Under the pieces are notes generated by a model. The model was given only the letters and a program-made list of their open reading frames with translations, searched no databases and had not been told where the DNA came from. A DNA stretch of 64,000 nt from Lunularia cruciata (lineage: Eukaryota; Streptophyta; Marchantiopsida; Lunulariales; Lunulariaceae). Shown here piece by piece: positions 11,334 to 20,743 of the stretch. The position numbers and the translations under genes were made by a program. The first letter of the stretch is position 1, and every line of letters begins with the position of its first letter. Location of the stretch: NCBI GenBank assembly GCA_948567375.1, contig OX419758.1, positions 21,519,001 through 21,583,000 of the forward strand, given 5' to 3'.

Positions 11334-12149
11334 CCCTTGTAACTTCTTTGAATTTTATGAATCCTCCCTAATATATACTTCGAATCTTTTTTATCATAAG
11401 TCATGGCTCCTAAATACACCCAAGCCTTCAAAAACAAGCCTTAGCACTTCAATTCTATTTTTTGTAATCTTATACCTTCTCTAATATCAACTCTCAAAAT
11501 CTTGTTCTCCCCATTCCTCAACACCCAAAATTCCTCTGCTATTTAACTCTTCAACAAATGACTCAAAAGACACCTTTTCACAAGTCTCTATTTTTTGTGT
11601 CAAATCGATATTCTTTTAACCATTTGCACTAAACTGCCAAAATAAATCTATAAATTCACCTATCTAAGCGGTATTCATGTCACCATTTGCACTTTTCTCT
11701 TGACCTAAAACCCTTAAATTCACCACTCATGAATATCCATTTGCACTAAATTTTCAAACTAAAATCCATAAATTCACCTATCAAACTGGTATTCCTTAAC
11801 CATTTGTACTTATCTCTCCAACTAAAATCCATAAATTCACCATCTAAACTACTCATAGTCAAACAAAATGTAATAAATAAACAAAAAAAATTGTAATATG
11901 TATATCACACTCAAAAAAGATGTATATCCTTTAATTTCAAATGTTATTTGTGTGTGACGCACACTATCAAACATAAATCCAATTACTATAGTTTTCCTTC
12001 TATGAATAGTTCTCCATGTTACTTCTATTGTTATCTTCTAGCTTGTAAAGAGAGTGCATATGCTCATCTTGAGAAAATCATTTTAATTCTTTCCCTTTGT
12101 ATTGAGTATATTACTCTACATATTAGTGGTTAATTTGAAATAATATATA
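11334..12149 (+). other. AT-rich spacer, no gene seen
   Basis: No coding signal. It holds four loosely similar ~60-70-bp segments around CATTTGCACTAAA...AAATCCATAAATTCACC (11600-11860), which look like a decayed minisatellite, and then AT-rich unique DNA. Confidence 0.5.
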
Positions 12150-12445
12150 TATAGTTGCTATCTGTCAACCATGAAATTGCCAAGGGTAAACAAAAAGCAA
12201 CACAATTCCATAGTCACATAGGGTATGGGAAGGGAGTTCATATCATATTGGCTTTGTCAAGAGTGACAATAGCAAAAATGGATGGCAATAGAGAGAATAT
12301 ATATATATAGAAGGAATTGCTATTTGTCAGCCATGAAATGGCCAAGGGTAACAAATGGCAAAAGGCAACGCAATCCCATCATCGCACAAGTTATGGGAAG
12401 GGAGTTCATATCATCTTGGCTTTGTCAAGGGTGAAAATAGCAAAA
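12150..12445 (+). repeat. Repeat Y, two tandem copies
   Basis: Two ~130-bp units at about 12155-12290 and 12318-12445 share TTGCTATYTGTCARCCATGAAA, CCAAGGGTAA, GGGAAGGGAGTTCATATCAT and CTTTGTCAAGRGTGA. A third copy without RLE-1 next to it is at 49868-50010, and the tail of one lies at 16149-16215. The unit has weak resemblance to RNA polymerase III A and B boxes (TGGCCAAGGG; GTTCATATC), so it could be a SINE, but the spacing is too long for a normal tRNA head. Confidence 0.55.
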
Positions 12446-15400
12446 AGAAAGAAGGCAACCATGTAGAAAAAATGAAGGATGGGAAGACCCCATCAAGCAA
12501 TACAAGGGAGAGACAAAAAAGGTAAAATGGGTCTAAGTCCCAATAGAGTCTATATGAGAAATCTGCCCTGCCGCACCTAAGATATCCAAGCTATGCAAGT
12601 TGTATGGTCAACACACAATTATAGCATCCAAAAAAATCACCTAATGTGATTGCTCTCCTATAGATTGCACCAACCATTGCCGTCTATAGAGCAATTGACA
12701 CATGATATCTAAAATATGCTACAAAGTATGAGAGAGTGGTACCCCCTGGCGCCTAACATTATAAGCTCTTGCGCACTCCTTGACCAATGTATCAAATGTC
12801 ATGTCCATCACTCCATATAACTCCAAGGCTAGAGGAACAAAGAGGTGACCTTGCTGCATACCACTATACTTGGAGACCTTGCGACCTACTGCTGCACTTG
12901 CTGCACATCCATGGGCATGGGTAATCACTCCTTCTGAAATTCTATTCCGCATAGGGTCCGTAACCATGACATTTGCTACTATCACCTGATCATCTCAAAC
13001 CAAGTATAAGTCTGCCCTAATACATGTCATCTACAAAGCATACAAATGCTCCCTCCAAGCCAAGTATCCACTCTCTTATGCCATAGCAAACACTATGTCC
13101 CTAATAGCATCATGGGTAGCTATCCTTTGTCCTCCAAAAGGACACCATGTCATGTAGACCACTGCTACATCTAGTGTAGAACCACACTCACAAGTGAGTA
13201 ATGAAGATGCAGATGGGTGGACCAAACTTAGGCAAAACCTCATACTATAGAGAAAGTAGCTGGTGCAAGTCGGAATGCCCTAATGCACAATCAAGCTAGG
13301 ATCCAAGAGCCAGCACCCTTGCTGGAGCAAGAGCAAAGACATGCTCTAATAGTCTGGGGAATGGAAAAGTTGACTAAGAGAGAATGTAGCATATGCTCAC
13401 ACTATCGCTCCATCAAGGAAGACTATAAACCTCTAGTCCAATCTAACAATAGTGAAGCAAAAGGTAGAGAATCCTCTCATGCTAGTGGGGATAGACTATC
13501 TCTTGTTTGTCACAATAACATCTAGGGAGAAAAGGATCCCTCCTCCACCTTTGTCACATAAGTCTCCAAAACCAGCCTATCAACAACCACAAAATGAGAG
13601 GAAAGTAGGGGTGCCGAGAGGCCCTACTACCTAAAAATGTTATAGGTGTTGTCTTCTCCATAGATAGCAAGCCGACCTCTCCACATGAGATTGGCAAAGC
13701 CATTTTTCTACATGCCAAATCCCTTGTCACACACTCAAATGTTCATGGTCCAATAATATCACCAAAGACTCCCATAATCCTCCTATCAAATGCTCTCAAA
13801 TGTGATATGAAGGATGATGAGGGAGGAATGTAAGGATTAGGTATGATGGTTGATGAGCAATACTAGAGGATAGTATACCAAATGCCACCTATAGATCTCT
13901 TAGTAACAGAAGGTCATCCACATGGAGAATATCCTCTACAAAGGCAGCGGCTAAGAAGCATGTGACAAAATCATCGGATCCTATTGGCACTCCAACAACA
14001 CATAGTCCATCTATGGATGTGATACACCCCTCTAGAAGCTCAAGGTGGGGAGAGATACCTATAGGGGACCATGCCGTGCACTTTGACACCTTGACTCTCA
14101 AGCCTACTAGATGTAGCTTGGTAGTCAAGTGGCCTAATCTAATCTATAGGATCCATGATGTGTGTATCATCTGCCAAGGAGAGAAATACACAACCTGGCA
14201 TGGTCAAAGTAGTAGATAAAGAGCTCTAAAGTGATCCATGGCAAATAAAGGTCCCCCAAAGGATCTCCCTAACGTGTACCAATAGTTGACTCCAAGATGG
14301 TGATTCTCTCCTGTGAACAACCGTGCTGGTAGTAAATGGAAACATGAGAGCCATAAAAAGACTACACAAAAGGAATGAGATTTGCCAAGGATCCACTGGC
14401 CTCCTTAAGCTCTTTAAAGATAGATGCCCATGAGATGCTATTAAAAGTGTTCTCACCATCCACCTATAGGATGACCCACTTTGGATGGATATCTAGGAGT
14501 GCCCTAATGCCTAGAGATATAGCCTCACATCCCCCAAGTGTAGCTACTCCAAATTGATGTGGAATGAGGTGTTGTCAAAAGTGAGAATGATGTTGAAAGA
14601 CAATGGTACAACTGACCAAAGGCAAAATGATCTCTCAAATAGCAATCGGTCTAATGCCCCTCATGTCCTTCTCCATCACAAGAAGTCGATTAGTACCTAA
14701 CACCATACTAACAAACATAGGAATGTCTCTTCTCGCTATTGCTGTAACCACTCGGTAAAACCACTAGAAGGATCATTGGCCTAAAACCAATCTCTCTCTA
14801 TGGTACTTATAAACCATCCCTGGCAAGCCTCATGAGGTAAGGCAAGGGATAGTGCACAATGCTTGTGCAAACAATGACCTATCAAGACATAAAGGCTGCT
14901 CAAGCTGATAATCTAAAACCTCCAGTGGTAATCCTTCTACTACTATAGGATGTAATAAGCATCGGAAAGAGATAGTCTCCTCAATAGGACTCGCCATAGA
15001 CAAAGGGTATAGCGCTTGTGTTACTCTACTAAACTCTCCCGCCTGACCCAATGTCCTACATTGTCGTAATCGAGTGGACTCTATGGTATCTTGTGGTGAT
15101 GCCTATCTCCTAAATAGTGTAGCCCTAGCAGACTCCTCTTGAAGGGCCATCCAATCTCCTGCTTGAAATTGACAAAATCTAGCAGCCACCTCTCGATGAC
15201 TCGCATGTCCTCCTCTAGCATAACAAAGATACCATCAAGGGAGTAAGAGGAATAGGACCCATGCTAACTCGCCCAAGGGATCACATGCCAAACGATCAAG
15301 TGGTAGGCAAAAAGCCTATCTAGCCTCATCATGGAGTGTACAGGGTAGCCAATGGAATAGACGTGGACATGGAAAACTAGTCTCAAATAACCCCAAAATG

Positions 15401-16148
15401 CAACCTGCTTGAGAAGCTAACCATTCCCACAACTCGATCGGTATCCTTGGAACAATTAACGAAGGGATAGAAGAAGCGTGCATAAGACTGAGTGTCATTG
15501 TTGTCAATGTGGTTGCTCGTCTCATGTGGGCATTCCAAGTGGTCCAATCATAGTCTTGTGCATCCTTCCCACATGGGTCTTTACCCCTTGCAAGGTAAAG
15601 CATCGGTGATACACCAGGCATGGTGTATCTCGAGCCACTCTGGACGACCCCACATGGGAAGGTGTAGCCATGGCTAGCACAAGAATAATGATAGTAACAT
15701 AGGATATTCCTTTCCATATCTCCCCATATCCGCAAAACCACAACCCCTCAAATCCCAACTCACATAAGAAAATACAATCTCTCCAAACCCTAAAAACTGT
15801 AAACTCTCATAACTTTCAATTTCTATATCCAAAAATTTTAAACTAAATTCCCATGGAACTTAATCATGAAAAGAAAAGATTAGAAATGAAAATTCCTGAC
15901 CCATCACTCTCAATGTGTAATGATCACTCTAAAGCCTAAAAAAGCTAAAAATCCTCATAACTTTCTACTCATTTCTCCATAGCCTTCAATCTAAGCACCA
16001 ATGGAATAGAAGTTGAAAAACAAAGAAAATAGACTATTCACTTGAGTGCTATATGCTAGAGAGCCCTCAGAAATTATGGATATGTCTTCTCGTGTCTCCC
16101 TTTCCTCTCTTGTCTCCACACTCTCCCGCAAATGAATCTTTATAGATC
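12446..16148 (-). mobile_element. RLE-1 non-LTR retrotransposon, near-full-length decayed copy D
   Basis: A 3,703-bp minus-strand copy of the element at 16992-20732. It is flanked by the 10-bp direct repeat AATAGCAAAA (12436-12445 and 16149-16158). It includes the 3' tail (GGTTGCCTT...), the whole open reading frame region and the 5' untranslated part up to CTCTCCCGC. Protein pieces include the zinc finger region (TPCLVYHRCFTL, where the second Cys is now Tyr; 15741-15522), reverse transcriptase pieces (14459-13889) and the nuclease end (12985-12719). Many CG dinucleotides of copy A are TG or CA here, and numerous stop codons are present. Around 14545-14575 it keeps the ancestral frame that copy A lost. 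Confidence 0.9.
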
Positions 16149-16215
16149 AATAGCAAAATATGGGTAAAAACAGCAAAAATGCAACAATGAGTGGCAATAA
16201 CAATAACAAAAATGG

Positions 16216-16382
16216 AAGAAAGGAAACCACATAGGGAAAACAAAGGATGGGAAGACTCGTCAAGCCGTACAAGGGAGAGACAAAAAAGGTAACACTGTGC
16301 TAAGCTCCAATAGAGCCTATATGAGAAATTTGCCCCACCGCACCTCCTAAGACATCTGAGCTATGCAAGTTCGCATGGTCTA
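16216..16382 (-). mobile_element. RLE-1 5'-truncated copy E (167 bp)
   Basis: A 3' end of RLE-1, flanked by a perfect 15-bp direct repeat CAATAACAAAAATGG (16201-16215 and 16383-16397). It holds the tail, the 3' untranslated region and the last ~25 codons. Truncation at the 5' side plus a long target duplication is the signature of target-primed reverse transcription. Confidence 0.9.
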
Positions 16383-16416
16383 CAATAACAAAAATGGGTG
16401 GCAGTGGAGAATCTAA

Positions 16417-16513
16417 TAAAAGGCGACTGCGGAAAAGACGTGAAAGATGGGAAAACGTACAAGGTGAGACAAAATAGGGAAAACGAGGCTAAACCCAAAA
16501 TATGCCCCGCTGC
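16417..16513 (-). mobile_element. RLE-1 5'-truncated copy F (~97 bp)
   Basis: The sequence from AAAAGGCGACTGCGG to GCCCCGCTGC matches the RLE-1 3' untranslated end in reverse orientation. ATCTAA occurs at both edges (16411-16416 and 16514-16519). The related repeat at 53222-53250 reads GAGAATCTTGGACAATGGG without the insert, which supports the boundaries. Confidence 0.75.
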
Positions 16514-16519
16514 ATCTAA

Positions 16520-16980
16520 GACAAGGGAAAAGCCTGATCCAATAATATGGCGTGAACCTAGAAGGTAAAAGCCTTTTTTTCCTCTCATACGGTCGTAGCC
16601 CCTTCGGACACTCTCACCCTTCTTTGTCAACTATCGGCCAAGACCTCGGACACAAAGTGCGTAGCTCTTCTCTTTATAGTCTCGTGCCTTTGATCTTTCA
16701 CCAGCATGCTATACTCCCCTAGGATTTTGCTGGATTGCTTTTGGTTATAGCATCGGATAGGATGAGCTAATAGCATTACTGGCGTCATTCGCCGCATGAG
16801 CACTTGCTTATCTATTTTATTGAAGCATTGCAAGGTCTCACCTTTTATGACTCATACGGTACCCAAGAGAGTCACGGCGCACCTGCTTGAAGCTGGTATG
16901 TTTGGACGGACCAGGTCGACCCGCCACTTCTGTTCGTGCGCGAAAATAGTCAAACTAGTTTTGACGGACTAGTTCGGACG
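16520..16980 (+). repeat. Repeat X, left segment
   Basis: About 460 bp matching 53243-53710 (GGCGAGAACCTAGAAG..., GGTCGTAGCCC, ACACTCTCACCCTTCTTTG, TTCGTGCGCGAAAAT). It is a long interspersed repeat with no coding signal. It continues at 20744 after the RLE-1 copy A insertion and again at 21719 after copy B. Confidence 0.75.
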
Positions 16981-16991
16981 CCCAAGGATAC

Positions 16992-17078
16992 AGAAAAAAG
17001 GCGACCGCGTAGGAAAAATGAAGGATGGGAAGACCCCATCAAGCCGTACAAGGGAGAGACAAAAAACGTAACATGGGG
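16992..17078 (-). promoter_or_regulatory. RLE-1 3' untranslated tail with conserved hairpin
   Basis: 87 bp between the stop codon and the element end. On the minus strand it contains GATGGGGTCTTCCCATC (17040-17024), a perfect 6-bp stem with a 5-base loop, then CTACGCGGTCGCCTTTT. The smallest copies in the window consist only of this region or less, so it probably carries the signal by which the enzyme recognises its RNA. That role is inferred. Confidence 0.6.
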
Positions 17079-19259
17079 CTAAGCCCCAATAGAGTCTGTA
17101 TGAGAAATCTGCCCTACCGCACCTAAGATATCCGAGCTATGCAAGTCGTACGGTCTACACACAACTGGAGCATCCGAAGAAACATCACCTAATGTGATTG
17201 CTCTCCTATGGATTGCACCAGCCACTGCCCTCTGTAGAGCAATGGATACACGCTGTCTAAAGTAAGCTACAAAGTATGAGAGTGAGAGTGGTACCCCCTG
17301 CCGCCTAACATGATAAGCCCTCGCGCACTCCCTGACAAATGTGTCAAATGCCGTGTCCATCGCTCCATATAACTCCAAGGCTAGAGGAACAAAGAGGTGA
17401 CCTCGCTGCATGCCCCTGTACTTGGAGACCTTGCGACCTGTTGCTGCACTCGCCGCCCATCCAGGGGGATGGGTAATCACTCCCTTCGAAACTGTATCTC
17501 GCGTAGGGTCCGTCACCACGACATCCGCTACCGTCACCTGATCATCTCGGACCAAGTATAAGTCTGCCCTGACACGTGTCGTCTGCAACGCATACGAACG
17601 CTCCATCCAAGCCAAGTATCCACTCTCTCGTGCCATAGCAAACACTATGTCTCTAATGGCATCATGGGTAGCTATCCTCTGTCCTCCAAAAGGACACCGT
17701 GTCATGTGGACCGCTGCTGCATCTAGTGTAGAACCACACTCACAAGTGAGTAGTGAAGATGCAGATGGGTGGACCAAACCTAGGCGAAACCTCATCACTG
17801 TAGAGAAAGTAGCCGGTGCAAGTCGGAAAGCCCTAATGCATGGTCGAGCTAGGATCCACGAGCCTGCACCCTTGCCGGAGCAAGAGCGTAGACGTGCTCT
17901 AGTAGCCTGAGGAATGGATGAGTCAACTAAGAGAGAATGTAGCGTATGCTCACACTGTCGCTCCATCAAGGAAGACTGTAGACCTCTAGTCCAATCTGAC
18001 GATAGTGAAGCAAACGGTGGAAAACCCTCTCGTGCTCGTGAAGATAGACTATCTCTCGTCTGCCGCAATAACACCTGGAGAGAAAAGGATCCTCCCTCCA
18101 CCTCTGTCACATAAGTCTCCAAAACCGGCCTATCAGCAACCACAAAATGAGATGCAAGTAGGGGTGTCGAGAGAGCCCAACTACCCAAAAACGCTATAGG
18201 TGCCATCTCCTCCATAGAAAGCAAGCCAACCCCACCACATGAGATCGGTAGAGCCGTCTGTCTACGTGCCAAATCCCCTGTCACACACTCAAAAGTCCCT
18301 GGTCCAATAATATCACCAAAGACTCCCATAATCCTCCTATCAAATGCTCTCAGACGTGATAGGAAGGACGATGAGGGGGGAACTGTACGGATGAGGTAGG
18401 ATGGTCGACGAGCAATACTGGAAGAGAGTATACCAAATGCCACCTGCGGATCTCCTAGTAATGGAAGGTCATCCACATGGAGAACATCCTCTGCAAGAGC
18501 AGCGTCCAAGAAGTGTGTGACAAAATCCTCCGATCCTACTGGCACTCCAAGAACACGAAGTCCCTCTGTGGATGTGATACACCCCTCTGGAAGCTCAAGG
18601 TGGGGAGGGATACCTAAAGGGGACCATGCCCTACACTTTGATACCTTGACTCTCAAGCCTACTAGATGTAGCTCAGTAGTCAAGTAGTCAAAGGCCTGCC
18701 TAATCTGATCTACAGGGCCTACGATGTGTGTATCATCTGCCAAGGATGGAAATACACAACCTGGCATGGCCAAAGTAGTAGACAGGAGAGCTCTAAAGTG
18801 AGCCATGGCAAATAAGGGCCCCCCCAAAGGATCTCCCTGACGTGTACCAACAGCTGACTCCAAGACGGTGACTCCCTCCTGTGAACCACCATGCTGGTAG
18901 TAAAGGGAAGCAGGAGAGCCATAAAAAGACCGCACAAAAGGAATGAGACTCGCCAAGGATCCACTAGCCTCCCTAAGCTCTCTAAAGATGGATGCACGTG
19001 AGACGCTATTAAAAGCGTTCTCAACGTCCACCTGTAGGACGACCCACTCCGGATGGATATCTAAGAGTGCTCTAATGCCTAGAGATATAGCCTCACATCC
19101 TCCAGGTGTAGCTACTCCAAACTGGACTAAGGTGCTGTCGAAAGTGAGAACGATGCTGAAGGACAATGGTACGACTGACCAAACGCAAAAAGATCTCTCC
19201 AATAGCAATCGGTCTAATGCCTCCCGTGTCCTTCTCGATCGTGAGAAGTCGACTAGCAC
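17079..19259 (-). CDS. RLE-1 ORF, C-terminal part: reverse transcriptase, CCHC knuckle and restriction-like endonuclease
   Basis: 726 codons, with real homology starting at about residue 46 (QFGVATPGG); the earlier residues are read-through of the shifted frame. Reverse transcriptase motifs: A, LQVDVENAFNSVSR (Asp78); B, GTRQGDPLGGPLFAM (138-152); C, LADDTHIV with Ala-Asp-Asp (Asp175-Asp176) in place of YADD; D, GLRVKVSKCRAWS; E, LRVLGVPVG. A CCHC knuckle is at Cys506-x-Cys508-x9-His518-x3-Cys522. The nuclease signature is R564-A-D566-x12-D579 (VRADLYLVRDDQVTVADVVV), the R/KPD-x12-14-D/E pattern of R2-type endonucleases, with Ala in place of Pro. The protein would nick target DNA and copy its RNA onto the nick. 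All catalytic residues I can identify are intact, so only the upstream frameshift clearly disables this copy. Confidence 0.9.
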   Translation of the reverse strand: MLVDFSRSRRTREALDRLLLERSFCVWSVVPLSFSIVLTFDSTLVQFGVATPGGCEAISLGIRALLDIHPEWVVLQVDVENAFNSVSRASIFRELREASGSLASLIPFVRSFYGSPASLYYQHGGSQEGVTVLESAVGTRQGDPLGGPLFAMAHFRALLSTTLAMPGCVFPSLADDTHIVGPVDQIRQAFDYLTTELHLVGLRVKVSKCRAWSPLGIPPHLELPEGCITSTEGLRVLGVPVGSEDFVTHFLDAALAEDVLHVDDLPLLGDPQVAFGILSSSIARRPSYLIRTVPPSSSFLSRLRAFDRRIMGVFGDIIGPGTFECVTGDLARRQTALPISCGGVGLLSMEEMAPIAFLGSWALSTPLLASHFVVADRPVLETYVTEVEGGSFSLQVLLRQTRDSLSSRAREGFPPFASLSSDWTRGLQSSLMERQCEHTLHSLLVDSSIPQATRARLRSCSGKGAGSWILARPCIRAFRLAPATFSTVMRFRLGLVHPSASSLLTCECGSTLDAAAVHMTRCPFGGQRIATHDAIRDIVFAMARESGYLAWMERSYALQTTRVRADLYLVRDDQVTVADVVVTDPTRDTVSKGVITHPPGWAASAATGRKVSKYRGMQRGHLFVPLALELYGAMDTAFDTFVRECARAYHVRRQGVPLSLSYFVAYFRQRVSIALQRAVAGAIHRRAITLGDVSSDAPVVCRPYDLHSSDILGAVGQISHTDSIGA

Positions 19260-20355
19260 CTAAGACCCGACTAACAGACATAGGAATATCTCCTCTCGCT
19301 ACTGCTGCAGCCACCTGAAACAACTTGGTAAAACCACTAGAAGGATCATCTGCCTGGAAGCAATCTCTAAGGTGCTCATAAACCATCCCTGACAAGCCTC
19401 CTGAGGAAAGGCGAGGGGCAGTGCACAATGCTTGTGCAAATAGCAACCTATCAAGACATAAAGGCTGCTCAGGCTGATAATCTAAGACCTCTAGTGGTAG
19501 TCCCTCTACTGCTATAGGATGCAATGAGCGTAGGGAAGAGATGGTCTCATCAGTAGGACTCGCTATAGACAGAGGGTGTAGCGCTCGTGCTGCTCTACTA
19601 AACTCTCCCGCCTGACCCAATGTCCTACATCGTCGTAATCGAGTGGAATCTATGGTATCCTGTGGCGATGTCTGTCTCCTAAATCGTGTAGCCCTAACAG
19701 ACTCCTCCTGAAGGGCTGCCCAATCCCCCGCTCGGAATCGACAAAATCTAACCGCCACCTCTCTATGCCCCGCACGTCCCCCTCTAGCATAACGAAGACA
19801 CCATCGAGGGAGTAGGAGGAATAGGAACCACGCTAACTCGTCCAAGGGATCACGTGCCAAACGATCCAGTGGTAGGCGAAAAGCCTGTCTAGCCTCATCA
19901 TGGAGTGTGCGGGGTAGCCTATGGAATAGACGTGGACATGGAAAACTAGTCTCAAATAACCCCAAAATGCAACCCGCCTGAGAAGCTAACCACTCCCACG
20001 ACTCGATCGGTATCCCTGGAACGATCAACGAAGGTATAGAAGAAGCGTGCGTAATCCCGAGTGTCACTGCTGTCGATGTGGTCGCTTGTCTCACGTGGAC
20101 ATCCCAAGTGGTCCAATCATAGTCCTTGTGCATCCTTCCCACATGGGTCTTTACCCCTTGCAAGGTAAAGCGTCGGTGACACACCGGGCATGGTGTATCC
20201 CGACCCGCTCTAGGCGACCCCACATGGGAAGGTGTAGCCATGGCTAGCACAAGAATAATGATAGTAACACATGATACTCCTCTCCATATCTCCCCATATC
20301 TGCAAAACCACAACCCCTCACATCCCAACTCACATAAGAAAACAATCTCTCTCAC
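19093..20355 (-). CDS. RLE-1 ORF, N-terminal part: C2H2 zinc finger and start of reverse transcriptase
   Basis: 420 codons from the first ATG at 20355; the ATG at 20241 (MATPSHVGSP) is the start best conserved in other copies. A C2H2 finger follows at residues about 55-78: CPVCHRRFTLQGVKTHVGRMH, pattern C-x2-C-x11-H-x4-H. R2-like elements use such fingers to bind target DNA. Further on, SGGLSGMVYEHLRDCF and GGIRPIAIGEIFLRLVSRTIV are the N-terminal reverse transcriptase blocks (the RPI block corresponds to the conserved region before motif A). The frame then runs off into WSSYTWRM because 5 bp are missing near 19123. Copies D and M keep HLIPHQFGVAT and LNPYQFGVAM there, which proves the next ORF is the true continuation. 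Confidence concerns the assignment, not activity. Confidence 0.88.
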   Translation of the reverse strand: MREIVFLCELGCEGLWFCRYGEIWRGVSCVTIIILVLAMATPSHVGSPRAGRDTPCPVCHRRFTLQGVKTHVGRMHKDYDWTTWDVHVRQATTSTAVTLGITHASSIPSLIVPGIPIESWEWLASQAGCILGLFETSFPCPRLFHRLPRTLHDEARQAFRLPLDRLARDPLDELAWFLFLLLPRWCLRYARGGRAGHREVAVRFCRFRAGDWAALQEESVRATRFRRQTSPQDTIDSTRLRRCRTLGQAGEFSRAARALHPLSIASPTDETISSLRSLHPIAVEGLPLEVLDYQPEQPLCLDRLLFAQALCTAPRLSSGGLSGMVYEHLRDCFQADDPSSGFTKLFQVAAAVARGDIPMSVSRVLGASRLLTIEKDTGGIRPIAIGEIFLRLVSRTIVLQHRSHFRQHLSPVWSSYTWRM

Positions 20356-20743
20356 AACCCTAAAATCTATGAGCTTTCATAACTTTCAATTTCCGTCTCC
20401 AAAATTTTCAAATTAAATTCCCATGGAACTTAATCATGAAAACCCAGAGATTAGAAATGAAAATTCACAACCCATCACTCTCAATGTATAATAATCACTC
20501 TCAACCCTAAAAAAACTAAAAAACTTCATAACTTTCTACTCCATTCTCCATAGTCTTCAATCTAGGTGCCAATGGAACCGGAATTGAAAAACGAAGAGAA
20601 TAGTCTATTCACTTGAAGGCTACATGCTAGAGAGCACTCAGATTTTATCAAAATCGTCTCACGTCTCTCCCTCTCCTCTCTCGTCTCCACACTCTCCCCG
20701 CAGCTCCTCCCGCAGCTCCTCCCGCAGCTCCTCCCAAGGATAC

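Larger units (their letters stand above)
16992..20732 (-). mobile_element. RLE-1 non-LTR retrotransposon, full-length copy A
   Basis: A 3,741-bp element flanked by the perfect 11-bp direct repeat CCCAAGGATAC (16981-16991 and 20733-20743) and inserted in repeat X. On the minus strand it has three 12-bp tandem units (AGGAGCTGCGGG) at its very 5' end (20732-20696), a 5' leader to about 20241, an almost open frame to 17079, and only 87 bp of 3' untranslated sequence ending GCGGTCGCCTTTTTTCT. There is no poly(A) tail of LINE type. Length, single frame, N-terminal zinc finger and C-terminal nuclease all match the R2-type (restriction-like endonuclease) non-LTR plan. One 5-bp deletion near 19123 shifts the frame. 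Confidence 0.92.

Noticed and set aside
17647-19263. Plus-strand frames opposite the RLE-1 coding region
   Set aside because: Shadows of the minus-strand reverse transcriptase and nuclease frame; they contain no domain of their own.
16992-20732. Classification as a LINE-1 element, bacterial group II intron or retron
   Set aside because: There is no APE endonuclease or poly(A) tail for L1, and no intron RNA structure or maturase domain is evident; the C2H2, RT, CCHC, R-A-D-x12-D order fits RLE non-LTR elements.
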